Of a stretch of DNA of 64,000 nt, positions 46,117 through 54,900 are shown one piece after another (position 1 is the stretch's first letter; each line of letters starts with the position of its first letter). The notes under the pieces were generated by a model. It had not been told where the DNA came from and ran no database searches. It saw nothing but the letters and a program-made list of their open reading frames with translations. This DNA is from Candidatus Accumulibacter proximus. Lineage in GTDB: Bacteria; Pseudomonadota; Gammaproteobacteria; Burkholderiales; Rhodocyclaceae. The stretch spans positions 62,001 through 126,000 of the forward strand of contig JADJMH010000013.1 in the NCBI GenBank assembly GCA_016709675.1, in the 5' to 3' direction. The translations under genes were made by a program, and so were the position numbers.

Positions 46117-46132
46117 TGGCACGGCAATTGCA
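46117..46132 (+). promoter_or_regulatory. Sigma-54 promoter of nifE
   Basis: TGGCAC-GGCAA-TTGCA, a full -24/-12 consensus, 28 bases before the nifE ATG. Confidence 0.9.
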
Positions 46133-46160
46133 ACACGACAGAAAACAGAGGACTGATGCA

Positions 46161-47585
46161 ATGAAGACGGCCGAAATCACCGAACTGCTGAACGAGCCCG
46201 CCTGTGCCCACCACCGGACCGAGAAATCGGGTTGTGCACGCACCCGGCCGGGGGCGACGGCGGGTGGCTGTTCCTTTGACGGCGCGCAGATTGCCCTGCT
46301 GCCGATCGCCGACGTCGCGCACATCGTCCATGGACCAATCGCCTGCGCCGGCGCGTCGTGGGACAACCGCGGCGCGCGTTCGTCGGGCCCGACGCTGTAC
46401 CGGATCGGCATGACCACCGATCTCACCGAGCAGGACGTGATCATGGGCCGCGGCGAAAAGCGGCTTTTCCTGGCGATCAAGCAGGCGATCGACGACTACG
46501 CGCCGAAGGCTGTGTTTATCTACGCCACCTGCGTGCCGGCGCTGATTGGCGACGACCTCGAGGCGGTGGCCAGGGCGGCCAGCGAACGCTGGGGCGTGCC
46601 GGTGGTGCCGGTCGATTGCGCCGGCTTCTACGGCACCAAGAACCTCGGCAACCGCATCGCCGGTGAAGCCATGTTCAAGTACGTGATCGGTCGCCGCGAG
46701 CCGGACCCGCTGCCCGCCACCGCACTACGGCCAGGCATCAGGGTGCATGACGTGAACCTGATCGGCGAATACAACATTGCCGGCGAATTCTGGTACGTCG
46801 CGCCGCTGTTCGACGAACTTGGCTTGCGCATCCTGTGCACGCTCTCGGGCGACGCGCGCTTCCATGAGGTGCAGACGATGCACCGAGCACAGGCATCGAT
46901 GGTGGTCTGCGCCAAGGCGCTGCTCAATGTCGCGCGCAAGCTCGAGGGCGACTTTGGCGTGCCCTTCTTCGAGGGCAGCTTCTACGGCGTCAGCGACACC
47001 TCGCAGGCCTTCCGCGACTTCGCCCGGGTGCTCGGCGACGCCGATCTTGCGGCGCGCACCGAGGCGATGATCACCCGCGAGGAGGCGAGGATTCGCGCCG
47101 CACTCGAACCATGGCGGGCACGGCTGGCCGGCAAGCGGGTGCTGCTGTATACCGGTGGCGTCAAGAGCTGGTCGGTAGTTTCCGCCCTGCAGGATCTCGG
47201 CATGACGGTGGTCGCCACCGGCACCAACAAATCCACCGAGGAAGACAAGGCGCGCATCCGCGAGCTGATGGGCGACGCGACGAGAATGATCACCGACGGC
47301 AGCCCCAAGGCGCTGCTGCAGGCCTGCAAGGACTACCGGGCGGACATCCTGATCGCCGGCGGACGCAACCTGTACACGGCGTTGAAGGCGCGGATTCCCT
47401 TTCTCGACATCAACCAGGAACGCGAATTCGGCTACGCCGGCTACGACGGGATGCTCGAACTCGTACGCCAGCTGGCACTGACCCTGGAGTCGCCGGTGTG
47501 GCGCAAGGTGCGGGCGCCGGCGCCGTGGGCAGCACAGCTGGCAGCGGACCAGGCACCGCTGGTCCGGGGAGGAAACGATGGCTGA
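46161..47585 (+). CDS. nifE: FeMo-cofactor scaffold subunit NifE
   Basis: A 474-residue NifD-like protein. GGCSFDGAQIALLPIADVAH, HGPIACAGASWDNRG and YATCVPALIGDDLEAV carry the conserved cluster-ligating cysteines. GFYGTKNLGNRIAG and GGVKSWSVVSALQDLGM are NifE signatures. With NifN it forms the tetramer on which NifB-co is turned into FeMo-co. It is first in the rightward operon and overlaps nifN by eight bases. Confidence 0.97.
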   Translation: MKTAEITELLNEPACAHHRTEKSGCARTRPGATAGGCSFDGAQIALLPIADVAHIVHGPIACAGASWDNRGARSSGPTLYRIGMTTDLTEQDVIMGRGEKRLFLAIKQAIDDYAPKAVFIYATCVPALIGDDLEAVARAASERWGVPVVPVDCAGFYGTKNLGNRIAGEAMFKYVIGRREPDPLPATALRPGIRVHDVNLIGEYNIAGEFWYVAPLFDELGLRILCTLSGDARFHEVQTMHRAQASMVVCAKALLNVARKLEGDFGVPFFEGSFYGVSDTSQAFRDFARVLGDADLAARTEAMITREEARIRAALEPWRARLAGKRVLLYTGGVKSWSVVSALQDLGMTVVATGTNKSTEEDKARIRELMGDATRMITDGSPKALLQACKDYRADILIAGGRNLYTALKARIPFLDINQEREFGYAGYDGMLELVRQLALTLESPVWRKVRAPAPWAAQLAADQAPLVRGGNDG

Positions 47586-48984
47586 AGTCCTCAAGCGCGC
47601 CAAGCCCCTGACGGTCAATCCTCTCAAGGCCAGCCAGCCGATCGGCGCAGCGCTTGCCTTCCTCGGCCTGCGCCGGGCGATTCCGCTGCTGCACGGCTCG
47701 CAGGGCTGCACGGCTTTCGGCAAGGTGTTCCTGGTGCGTCATTTCCGCGAACCGATCCCGCTGCAGACGACGGCAATGGATCAGGTGTCGAGCATCATGA
47801 GCGCCGACGAGAACGTCATCGAGGGTCTGCGCGTGCTTTGCGAGAAGAACTCGCCGGAGCTGATCGGGCTGCCCACGACGGGGCTCTCGGAGACCCAGGG
47901 CTGCGATGTTCAACGGCTGGTACGCGAGTTCCGCGCCCGCCATCCGGAGTTCTCGGCAACCGCCGTCGTGCCGGTGAACACCCCGGATTATTCCGGTTGC
48001 CTCGAATCCGGCTTTGCACTGGCTGTGGAAGCGATCATCGACACGCTGGTTCCCGACAGTTCAGGCAGGGGTCTGGCCGGACGACGCCCGCGCCAGGTCA
48101 ACGTGCTCGCTTCGTCGATGCTGACACCTGGCGACGTCGAGGCGATCAAGGAGTGGATCGAGGCCTTCGGCCTGCAGCCGCTGGTGCTGCCCGATATCGG
48201 CGACTCGCTCGACGGCCATCTGATCGATCAGGACACTTCGCCGCTGACGCTCGGCGGGACGCCGACCGGCGATCTCGCGAACATCGGTGAAGCGGCGGCG
48301 ACGCTGGTCATCGGCCGCTCGCTGCAGCGGGCAGCCGATCTGCTGAAGGCGCGCAGTGGCGTGCCGGACTATCGCTTTGACCATCTGCTGGGCCTCGATG
48401 CCTGCGATGCCTTCACCCTGGCGCTGGCGGAGATCTCCGGGCAGCCGGTACCGGCGTCGGTCGATCGTCAGCGGGCGCAGCTGCAGGATGCGATGGTCGA
48501 TACCCATTTCATGACCGGCTTCCTGCGCGTCGCGATTGCCGGCGACCCCGACCTCCTGCTGGCACTCGGCCAGTTTCTCCGCGGGGTCGGTGCTGAAATC
48601 GTTGCCGCCGTGGCCGCGGCACGGTCCGAGGTGCTGGCCGAGCTGCCGGCTGCCTCGGTGCGTATCGGCGATCTCGAGGACCTCGAGCGCGAGGCACGGG
48701 CGCACCGCGCCCAGCTCATGGTCGCCAATTCGCACGCCGTGCCGAGCGCCGAACGCCTGCAGTTGCCCTTGCTGCGCGCCGGCTTCCCGCAGTACGACTG
48801 GGTCGGTGGCTATGCGCGCACCTGGGTCGGCTATCGCGGCGCACGTCAGGCCTTGTTCGATGTCGCCAATCTCTTTCTCGGGAACCACCATGACACGCCT
48901 GTCCATCGATCCATTTACCGGGTCGGCAGCGAAAGCGGTCCGCCACACCAGGCGCCGGCTGGCGCTGGCCTGGTCCGCAAATAG
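47578..48984 (+). CDS. nifN: FeMo-cofactor scaffold subunit NifN
   Basis: A 468-residue NifK-like partner of NifE. Signatures are VNPLKASQPIGAALAFLG, IPLLHGSQGCTAFGKVFLVR, HFREPIPLQTTAMDQVSSIM and FPQYDWVGGYARTWVGYRG. Its end overlaps nifX by 95 bases, an unusually long overlap that suggests coupled translation. Confidence 0.97.
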   Translation: MAEVLKRAKPLTVNPLKASQPIGAALAFLGLRRAIPLLHGSQGCTAFGKVFLVRHFREPIPLQTTAMDQVSSIMSADENVIEGLRVLCEKNSPELIGLPTTGLSETQGCDVQRLVREFRARHPEFSATAVVPVNTPDYSGCLESGFALAVEAIIDTLVPDSSGRGLAGRRPRQVNVLASSMLTPGDVEAIKEWIEAFGLQPLVLPDIGDSLDGHLIDQDTSPLTLGGTPTGDLANIGEAAATLVIGRSLQRAADLLKARSGVPDYRFDHLLGLDACDAFTLALAEISGQPVPASVDRQRAQLQDAMVDTHFMTGFLRVAIAGDPDLLLALGQFLRGVGAEIVAAVAAARSEVLAELPAASVRIGDLEDLEREARAHRAQLMVANSHAVPSAERLQLPLLRAGFPQYDWVGGYARTWVGYRGARQALFDVANLFLGNHHDTPVHRSIYRVGSESGPPHQAPAGAGLVRK

Positions 48985-49417
48985 CGAGGTGCCGAACATG
49001 CTCAGGGTCGCCTTTGCCAGCAACGATCGCAGCACGGTGAATCAGCACTTTGGCGCGACGGAAGGTTTCGCCATCTATGCGCTGGACGGCGAGCGGGCGC
49101 AACTGGTCGAAATCGCCGAGTTCCCCCCGGAATCGATGGACGGCAACGAAAACCGCTTGCCGGCAAAGATTGCGACGCTGGCTGGCTGTGCCGCCGTCTA
49201 TTGCCTTGCTGCCGGTGCCTCGGCGGTCAGGCAACTGCTGGCCGTCGGCGTCCAGCCCGTCCGGCTCGACGATGAGGTGGCGATCGACTGCCTGCTGCGG
49301 GAGATCAGCCTGGCGATTCGGGAAGGTGGCATGGCCTGGGTCGACAAGGCCATCCGCCCGCATCCGGATGATGGCGCCCGCTTCGACCGCATGCTGGCCG
49401 AAGGATGGGACGAATGA
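48890..49417 (+). CDS. nifX: FeMo-co carrier NifX
   Basis: A 175-residue protein. After about 38 basic residues (TGSAAKAVRHTRRRLALAW) comes the NifX/NifB-C domain: MLRVAFASNDRSTVNQHFG, FAIYALDGERAQLVEI, KIATLAGCAAVYC and VAIDCLLREI. It holds NifB-co or VK clusters in transit to NifEN. The ATG at 48890 lies inside nifN; an internal start at the codon for MLRVAF would give only the core domain. Confidence 0.92.
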   Translation: MTRLSIDPFTGSAAKAVRHTRRRLALAWSANSEVPNMLRVAFASNDRSTVNQHFGATEGFAIYALDGERAQLVEIAEFPPESMDGNENRLPAKIATLAGCAAVYCLAAGASAVRQLLAVGVQPVRLDDEVAIDCLLREISLAIREGGMAWVDKAIRPHPDDGARFDRMLAEGWDE

Positions 49418-49851
49418 GGCCGGGCATGCTCGAAGCCCGCGGGCGGGTGGTCGAAGTGCGCGACGGCACGGCCGAGGTCCGGCTTGCCGTGGCATCGAGC
49501 TGCCATGGCTGCCGGGCGCAGGGCGTCTGCAGCAGCGGCCGCGAGCAGTCGGTTCGCATCGCCGCTGCGGATGGTCTGGCGGTGGGGGACGTCGTCTCCC
49601 TCGCGCTTGGCGAAGCGCAGTTCTCGCTCGGCGTCGCAATCGGCTATCTGATGCCGGCGCTCACCCTGCTGCTCGGCGCCGTGCTCCTGTCATTCGCCGG
49701 CGACGCCGCCGCGGCACTGGGTGCCGCGGTTGGCCTGGCCGTCGGCCTCCTCCTCGTCCGACCGCTTTCCCGCCGGCTGCTCGCCGACCGGCTGCGGCCG
49801 GCGGCGATCATCACCTGCCAGCCCCAATCACTTCCCGGAGAACACCCATGA
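49414..49851 (+). CDS. RseC/SoxR-reducing-system-like membrane protein in the nif operon
   Basis: A 145-residue protein with the RseC/MucC pattern. A small beta domain holds conserved cysteines (SSCHGCRAQGVCSS), and two membrane helices follow (GVAIGYLMPALTLLLGAVLLS; AALGAAVGLAVGLLLVRPLS). RseC proteins reduce SoxR or tune sigma-E signalling. Here it is coupled by ATGA overlaps to nifX before it and the NifX-associated gene after it, so it belongs to the nitrogen-fixation unit. A redox or electron-supply role linked to Rnf-type complexes is inferred. Confidence 0.8.
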   Translation: MRPGMLEARGRVVEVRDGTAEVRLAVASSCHGCRAQGVCSSGREQSVRIAAADGLAVGDVVSLALGEAQFSLGVAIGYLMPALTLLLGAVLLSFAGDAAAALGAAVGLAVGLLLVRPLSRRLLADRLRPAAIITCQPQSLPGEHP

Positions 49852-50333
49852 CCTTGACGCTTGCCCCCGAATCGGCCATCGAGCCCGCCGACGATCCCGT
49901 CTTTGCCACCGACTTCATCCGGGAGATGCTGCGCCAGACGCGCGCGCTCGACACTTACGGCGAGTGGGATGGCCAGCCGGTGCCGGTAATACTCTCTGGC
50001 TACGTGCTGAGCAAGGAACAGAAGCGCGCGATTCCGACCATCGGCGATCCCGACGAAGTGACACTGGCCCGCGTCAAGGCTTTCCACAACGCGATCGCGG
50101 TATTGATCGAGAAGGAATGTGGCCAGATGGCGGTGCCTTTCGTGCACATCAGCCACGAGGGCTTCGGCCGCGCGCTGATCACGGTCGGCAAGCTGGTGGT
50201 GATGGATCGCACGCTGCGCGACGTACACCGCTTCGGCTTCGAGTCCTTGTCGAAAATGAAGACCGAAGCCGACAAGCACCTCGCTGTGGCACTCGGCATC
50301 ATCGGCAGATTCCCTGAAGTGGCCGGCATGTGA
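49848..50333 (+). CDS. NifX-associated nitrogen fixation protein (DUF269)
   Basis: A 161-residue protein of the NifX-associated family: FATDFIREMLRQTRALDTYG, SKEQKRAIPTIGDPDEVT and HEGFGRALITVGKLVVM with DVHRFGFESLSKM. It is found only with nif genes, and its exact job in cofactor assembly is unknown. Its start overlaps the rseC-like stop. Confidence 0.93.
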   Translation: MTLTLAPESAIEPADDPVFATDFIREMLRQTRALDTYGEWDGQPVPVILSGYVLSKEQKRAIPTIGDPDEVTLARVKAFHNAIAVLIEKECGQMAVPFVHISHEGFGRALITVGKLVVMDRTLRDVHRFGFESLSKMKTEADKHLAVALGIIGRFPEVAGM

Positions 50334-50343
50334 GGGTACGAAG

Positions 50344-50553
50344 ATGAGCGAAGACGAACTCAGGGAACTCGATCGGGAAGTGAAGAAGCTCAAACGCATC
50401 GCCAGCGAGCAGGCCGCGAGACTGCACGATCTGGTCGAGGACAGGCTGCCTGCCGGTTGGCAGGAACTCCCGGAAATTTCACAGGCAACCCTCACGGCCT
50501 GCCAGGCCTGGGCGGCCGCCAACGCCCGCCTGCAGGCGGCGCAGAAAGGCTAG
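50344..50553 (+). CDS. CCE_0567-type small metalloprotein (DUF683)
   Basis: A 69-residue Rop-like helical hairpin: LRELDREVKKLKRIASEQAA and LHDLVEDRLPAGWQEL are the family pattern. It is a usual companion of NifX-associated genes. The role is unknown; metal binding is reported for a cyanobacterial relative. Confidence 0.9.
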   Translation: MSEDELRELDREVKKLKRIASEQAARLHDLVEDRLPAGWQELPEISQATLTACQAWAAANARLQAAQKG

Positions 50554-50557
50554 CACC

Positions 50558-50863
50558 ATGACCACGATCACCGGTCGCACGCGCGGCGGGTACGAATGGG
50601 TCCCGCAGTTTGTCAGTTTTCTCGATCCGAAGAAGTGCATTGGCTGCGGCCGCTGCTACAAGGTCTGTCCACGCACGGTTCTCGACCTGGTCGAGCGCAG
50701 CGAGCAGCTGCTGGCCGACGCCGACGACGATGATGACCAGATGGATGACGATGACGAGATGATGGTCATGACCATCGCCAATGGCGCCGACTGCATCGGC
50801 TGCGGTGCCTGCGGTCGCGTCTGTCCGAAGGACTGCTACACCTATGCTCCCGCCGAGGGGTGA
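50558..50863 (+). CDS. fdxB: Nif-specific ferredoxin III FdxB
   Basis: A 101-residue ferredoxin with two 4Fe-4S motifs, CIGCGRCYKVCP and CIGCGACGRVCP. They are separated by a very acidic insert (ADADDDDDQMDDDDEM) typical of FdxB. It is a low-potential electron carrier for nitrogen fixation or cofactor synthesis. It is last in the nifE operon. Confidence 0.95.
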   Translation: MTTITGRTRGGYEWVPQFVSFLDPKKCIGCGRCYKVCPRTVLDLVERSEQLLADADDDDDQMDDDDEMMVMTIANGADCIGCGACGRVCPKDCYTYAPAEG

Positions 50864-50909
50864 GGATTGGCGTCATCCCGCCTCCCAGCGACCCTGGCGG
50901 CAGCCGGCG

Positions 50910-50925
50910 TGTCGCGTCTGCGACA
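50910..50925. promoter_or_regulatory. NifA upstream activator site of the iscA-nifU-nifS unit
   Basis: TGTCGCGTCTGCGACA is a perfect TGT-N10-ACA site and nearly a full palindrome. It lies 68 bases upstream of the -24 element. Confidence 0.85.
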
Positions 50926-50993
50926 ACTGCCCGATTCGCCGGAAAAGCCGGACAGTCGCATTGATTCAATCACTTGTGCTCACCATGACGGGC

Positions 50994-51009
50994 TGGTACG
51001 AAGCTTGCG
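50994..51009 (+). promoter_or_regulatory. Sigma-54 promoter of iscA-nifU-nifS
   Basis: TGGTAC-GAAGC-TTGCG, with correct GG/GC spacing, 49 bases before the ATG of the IscA-like gene. Confidence 0.78.
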
Positions 51010-51058
51010 TAGCTAGACCCGGAGCCCCAAACCGACCCTGTCTGAAGGAGAACACACA

Positions 51059-51385
51059 ATGATCAATATGACCCCCGCTGCATCCAGGGCGATCAACCGC
51101 TTCATCAAGGCGACCGAGACGCCAGTTGCCGGCCTGCGCATTTTTGTATCCGGCGGCGGCTGTGCCGGCCTGCAGTACGGGCTACGGCTGGAACAGGACA
51201 AGAGCGAGGACGACCTGGAATTCGATGTCGGTACCGGTGCCAAGCTGCTGGTCGACCCGATGAGCCGTTCGATGCTCAACGGCCTGACCATCGATTTCGT
51301 CGACAGCCTCACCCAGACCGGCTTCAAGTTCAACAATCCGAACGTCTCCGGGGCCTGCTCCTGCGGCCAGTCGTTCAAGGCTTGA
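51059..51385 (+). CDS. iscA: Nif-type A-type iron-sulfur carrier (IscA/HesB)
   Basis: A 108-residue A-type carrier: MTPAASRAINRFIKATE, LRIFVSGGGCAGLQYGL and the C-terminal SGACSCGQSF. This gives the three conserved cysteines. It passes Fe-S clusters from NifU to targets. It has a GAAGGAG site and heads the nifU-nifS unit. Confidence 0.93.
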   Translation: MINMTPAASRAINRFIKATETPVAGLRIFVSGGGCAGLQYGLRLEQDKSEDDLEFDVGTGAKLLVDPMSRSMLNGLTIDFVDSLTQTGFKFNNPNVSGACSCGQSFKA

Positions 51386-51395
51386 GGGGAACGGC

Positions 51396-52280
51396 ATGTG
51401 GGATTACTCAGAGAAGGTGCGCGAACACTTCTTCAACCCGCGCAACTCGGGCCCGCTGGAAAACGCCAACGCCATCGGTGACTTCGGCTCGATCAAGTGC
51501 GGCGACGCGCTACGCCTGATGCTGAAGGTCAACCCGGCCACCGAGGTCATCGACGAGGCCCACTTTCAGACCTTCGGCTGCGGCTCGGCGATCGCATCGT
51601 CGTCGGCTCTGACCGAGATCATCAAGGGCAAGACGCTCGACCAGGCGCTGCGGGTCAGCAACCAGGACATCGCCGATTATCTCGACGGCCTGCCGCCGGA
51701 AAAGATGCACTGCTCGGTCATGGGACGCGAGGCGCTGCAGGCCGCGGTGGCCAACTATCGCGGCGAGACCTGGAAGGATGATCACGAGGAAGGCGATCTG
51801 GTCTGCAAGTGCTTTGCCATCGACGCCGTGATGATCGAGCACACCGTCCGCGCCAACAGCCTGCGAACGATCGAGGAGGTGGCCAACTACACCAAGGCCG
51901 GCGGTGGCTGTTCGGCGTGTCACGAGAAGATCGAGGACATCCTGATCGCGGTCAACGGCCGCCTCTACGCCAAGGAAGCGAAGCCGGCCAATGCGCGCCC
52001 GGCGGCCAGCGACATGGCGGGCAAGCCAAAACTGACCAACTACCAGCGGATCCGCAAGATCGAGGAGACGCTGGAGGCAATCCGCCCATCGCTGCAGCGT
52101 GACCACGGTGATGTCACCCTGGTCGAGGTCGATGGCAAGAAGATCTACGTCGAGCTCACCGGTGCCTGCCGTGGATGCTCGATGGAAGCCGCCACCCTCG
52201 GCGGCGTGCAACAGAAACTCATCGAAGCCCTGGGCGAACTGGTGCAGGTGCTGCCGGTTGCCGCGCTGGCCAGCGCTTGA
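51396..52280 (+). CDS. nifU: Iron-sulfur scaffold NifU
   Basis: A 294-residue modular scaffold. The IscU-like N-terminal domain (residues 1-125) has cysteines in SIKCGDA, TFGCGSAIASSS and MHCSVMG. The central permanent [2Fe-2S] domain has VCKCF and GGGCSACHEK. The C-terminal Nfu domain has GACRGCSM. It builds 4Fe-4S clusters for NifH and cofactor precursors with sulfur from NifS. Confidence 0.97.
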   Translation: MWDYSEKVREHFFNPRNSGPLENANAIGDFGSIKCGDALRLMLKVNPATEVIDEAHFQTFGCGSAIASSSALTEIIKGKTLDQALRVSNQDIADYLDGLPPEKMHCSVMGREALQAAVANYRGETWKDDHEEGDLVCKCFAIDAVMIEHTVRANSLRTIEEVANYTKAGGGCSACHEKIEDILIAVNGRLYAKEAKPANARPAASDMAGKPKLTNYQRIRKIEETLEAIRPSLQRDHGDVTLVEVDGKKIYVELTGACRGCSMEAATLGGVQQKLIEALGELVQVLPVAALASA

Positions 52281-52302
52281 CCGTCACTCCCCTGGAGAAG
52301 CC

Positions 52303-53511
52303 ATGAAACCGATCTACATGGACAATAACGCCACGACGGCCTGCGATGCCGCCGTCGTGGCAGCCATGCTGCCCTATTTTACCGAGCAGTTCGGCAATGC
52401 TTCCTCGATCCACAGCTTCGGCTCCGAGGTCGGCAAGGCAATCAAGCAGGCTCGGTTGCAGGTTCAGTCGCTGCTTGGCGCCGCCCACGACAGCGAAATC
52501 GTGTTCAATTCCTGCGGCACCGAGTCCGACTCGACGGCCATCATCTCCGCACTCAAGGCCAATCCGGATCGGCGGACGGTGATCACCACGGTGGTTGAGC
52601 ATCCGGCGATCCTCAGCCTGTGCGCCTACCTCGAGAAGGAAGACTATGTGGTGCATCGCCTGCGCGTCGACCGCAAGGGGCGCGTCGACCTCGACGAATA
52701 CCGGTCGCTGCTCAACGACCGCGTGGCGATCGTTTCGGCGATGTGGGCGAACAATGAAACCGGCACCCTCTTTCCGGTGGAGGAGATGGCCGAGATGGCG
52801 CACGAGAAGGGCATCCTGTTCCATACCGACGCGGTGCAGGCCGTCGGCAAGGTCGCCATTGACCTGAAGAGCACGAAGATCGACATGCTCTCGCTGTCCG
52901 GTCACAAGCTGCACGCGCCGAAGGGCATCGGGGTGCTGTATGTGCGCCGCAATACCCGCTTCCGCCCGCTCCTGCGCGGCGGCCACCAGGAGCGTGGTCG
53001 CCGCGCCGGCACCGAGAACTCGGCCTCGATCGTCGGCCTCGGCGTTGCCTGCGAGCTCGCCCGGCAATGCATTGTGGCGGAGAACACGACGGTCAAGCGC
53101 CTGCGTGACCGCCTGGAGCGCGGGATTCTCGCCAGGGTCGCGAACGCCTTCGTCAACGGCGACACGCTCTACCGCCTGCCGAACACGTCGAGCATTGCCT
53201 TCGAGTATGTCGAAGGCGAAGGGATTCTGCTGCTCCTGAACCAGCAGGGGATAGCTGCCTCCTCCGGCTCGGCCTGCACCTCGGGGTCTCTGGAGCCGTC
53301 GCATGTCATGCGTGCGATGGGTATCCCCTACACCGCGGCCCACGGCACGATCCGCTTCTCGCTGTCGCGCTACAACACCGAGGAGGAAGTAGACCGCGTC
53401 ATCGCCGCCATCCCGCCAGTGATCGCCAGGCTCAGGAAGCTCTCACCGTACTGGCGTGGTGACGGACCGGTGACCCATCCGGAGCAGGCCTTCCAGCCGG
53501 AATACGCCTGA
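52303..53511 (+). CDS. nifS: Cysteine desulfurase NifS
   Basis: A 402-residue PLP enzyme. YMDNNATTACD is at the N-terminus, SLSGHKLHAPKGIG carries the PLP lysine, and SSGSACTSGSLEPSHV the active-site cysteine that bears the persulfide. It supplies sulfur to NifU. It follows nifU by 22 bases, after a GGAG site. Confidence 0.97.
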   Translation: MKPIYMDNNATTACDAAVVAAMLPYFTEQFGNASSIHSFGSEVGKAIKQARLQVQSLLGAAHDSEIVFNSCGTESDSTAIISALKANPDRRTVITTVVEHPAILSLCAYLEKEDYVVHRLRVDRKGRVDLDEYRSLLNDRVAIVSAMWANNETGTLFPVEEMAEMAHEKGILFHTDAVQAVGKVAIDLKSTKIDMLSLSGHKLHAPKGIGVLYVRRNTRFRPLLRGGHQERGRRAGTENSASIVGLGVACELARQCIVAENTTVKRLRDRLERGILARVANAFVNGDTLYRLPNTSSIAFEYVEGEGILLLLNQQGIAASSGSACTSGSLEPSHVMRAMGIPYTAAHGTIRFSLSRYNTEEEVDRVIAAIPPVIARLRKLSPYWRGDGPVTHPEQAFQPEYA

Positions 53512-53622
53512 CGCGGTCTCTCCCGTCAGCGGCGCCAGTCGCTGCCGTTGCGCGCCAAGCGGGGGGCTTCGGCCGAGATGACGGCACCCGCCACGCCATC
53601 GTGCCATCGTCACTGGCTGCGG

Positions 53623-54105
53623 TCAGTGGTCAGTCGGCCTGGTCTGCGTTCGGTGTAGCGACTTGGTCAACCAGTAGCCGACTGACAGTGCCAGCGCGAG
53701 CGCCGCCGTGGCATAGACGTAGTCCGGGCTGATTTCCTTGTAATCGAGGATGACGATCTTGCGGAGAACCGCCATGTAGGCAGTCGCCAGAACGATGTCG
53801 AGATGCAGTCCGTCTTCCTGCAGGTAGCTGACAATGTTGATGAACACTTCGATGGCGATAAGCACGGCCATGAAGGCCCCGAAGGTGGCGAGAATGTCAC
53901 TGATTTCGAGCAGATAGTAGGGGTGCACGCTGACCCGGCTGTAGAGCACGTACACCACGTCGGCGACGCCCCACCAGATCACCAGCACCATCAGCACGGC
54001 CAGCACGCGCGCTGCATGGCGGATGCTGCCGCGCAGGCGGCGGATCAGCGGCTCGTCGGAAAAGTGTTGTTGTGGCGCTGCAGTGTCTGTTTCCTGGCCG
54101 TTCAT
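53623..54105 (-). CDS. PsiE-family phosphate-starvation-inducible membrane protein
   Basis: A 160-residue protein with four membrane helices: VLAVLMVLVIWWGVADVVYVLY, FGAFMAVLIAIEVFINIV, VLATAYMAVLRKIVILDY and YATAALALALSVGYWLTK. This is the PsiE pattern, including LRKIVILDYKE. The function is unknown; E. coli psiE is PhoB-regulated. The start at 54105 begins MNGQETDT; a longer frame upstream lacks similarity. Phosphate-related fragments (PhoX) lie close by. Confidence 0.8.
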   Translation of the reverse strand: MNGQETDTAAPQQHFSDEPLIRRLRGSIRHAARVLAVLMVLVIWWGVADVVYVLYSRVSVHPYYLLEISDILATFGAFMAVLIAIEVFINIVSYLQEDGLHLDIVLATAYMAVLRKIVILDYKEISPDYVYATAALALALSVGYWLTKSLHRTQTRPTDH

Positions 54106-54201
54106 TACTGCCCCCCATGATTCGAGAAAGGTCCGTGCCGGTGAGCGGTGGTGCCGTCGATCTGTTGTCCTTCGGCTCGCCACAGGCATCCATGCCAGCC
54201 A

Positions 54202-54336
54202 TTATCGTCCACTGTCGTGGGCGCGGAAACGTTTTCTCAGGTACTTGCGCGCTTCGTCGAGAAGCAGCACCGTCGCCGCTACCGCCAGCGCGAGTCCCCA
54301 ATCGCGCAAGCTCCGATCGACGGTATCGAAGACGCT
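54202..54336 (-). pseudogene. P-type cation-ATPase, C-terminal scrap
   Basis: The final 44 codons before the stop read DTVDRSLRDWGLALAVAATV then LLLDEARKYLRKR, which resembles the last membrane helix and tail of cation-transporting P-type ATPases. All catalytic parts are missing. The same open frame continues upstream into an unrelated esterase-like fragment, so it is a chance fusion of scraps. Confidence 0.55.
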
Positions 54337-54445
54337 CTGCGCCGCTGGCGATCGCGGCGGGTCGCGCATCAGGCCGGGGCGTGCGGATCTCCGGGGACTT
54401 GTTGCCGAGTGCGGCCAGCGTATCAGCGTCGAGATCGCCTGGCCC

Positions 54446-54700
54446 TGGCCCGAACGCCTCATCTCGTAGGCATACTGGGCGACGGCTTTGCCGGCCGTCG
54501 TGCCGAACTTGACGATGCGGTTGATCGTGCCGTTGCCGCCACCTTCGTCGAGCATTGCGCTCTGCAACATGGCATAGGCGTAGTTGCCGCCCGGGCTGAT
54601 CGCCAGCCCCTCGAAGCCCCGGTTGGTACGCTTGCCGGCAGTGTTGTCGGCGTCGCTGGCGAAATTGGGGGTACCGCTGACCGCATTACGAGGGAAGTCC
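54446..54700 (-). pseudogene. Esterase-like (phytase-family) fragment
   Basis: The frame reads RNAVSGTPNFASDADNTAGK, RGFEGLAISPGGNYAYAMLQ, SAMLDEGGGNGTINRIVKF and VAQYAYEM. This matches an inner part of periplasmic esterase-like/phytase-family proteins. Both ends of the protein are absent. Confidence 0.55.
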
Positions 54701-54900
54701 GCCGCTTCCTCACCGGCCCGACGAACTGCGAGGTCACTGGGGCGTCATCACGACGCCCCATCACAAGACGATGTTTGTCAATATCCAGCATCCGGGTGAT
54801 CGCGGTACGCCGGACGATCCCATCAAGGGCAGCAACTGGCCGTATACTCGGCACGGCGTTTGCGCCGCCGCTGAGCGCACGTCGTCCGCGGCCGGGCCGC
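54690..54900 (+). pseudogene. PhoX-family phosphatase, C-terminal fragment with frameshift
   Basis: EVRRFLTGPTNCEVTG in one frame is followed, after one extra base near 54748, by GVITTPHHKTMFVNIQHPG and GTPDDPIKGSNWP in another. This is the near-terminal PhoX/DUF839 pattern (FVNIQHPGE). The calcium/iron active-site regions are missing. A perfect 9-bp inverted repeat, TGGGGCGTC-ATCAC-GACGCCCCA, sits over the break. Confidence 0.65.

Noticed and set aside
48061..49035. Leftward 324-codon open frame under nifN
   Set aside because: It is the antisense shadow of nifN and nifX; nif motifs are unambiguous on the plus strand.
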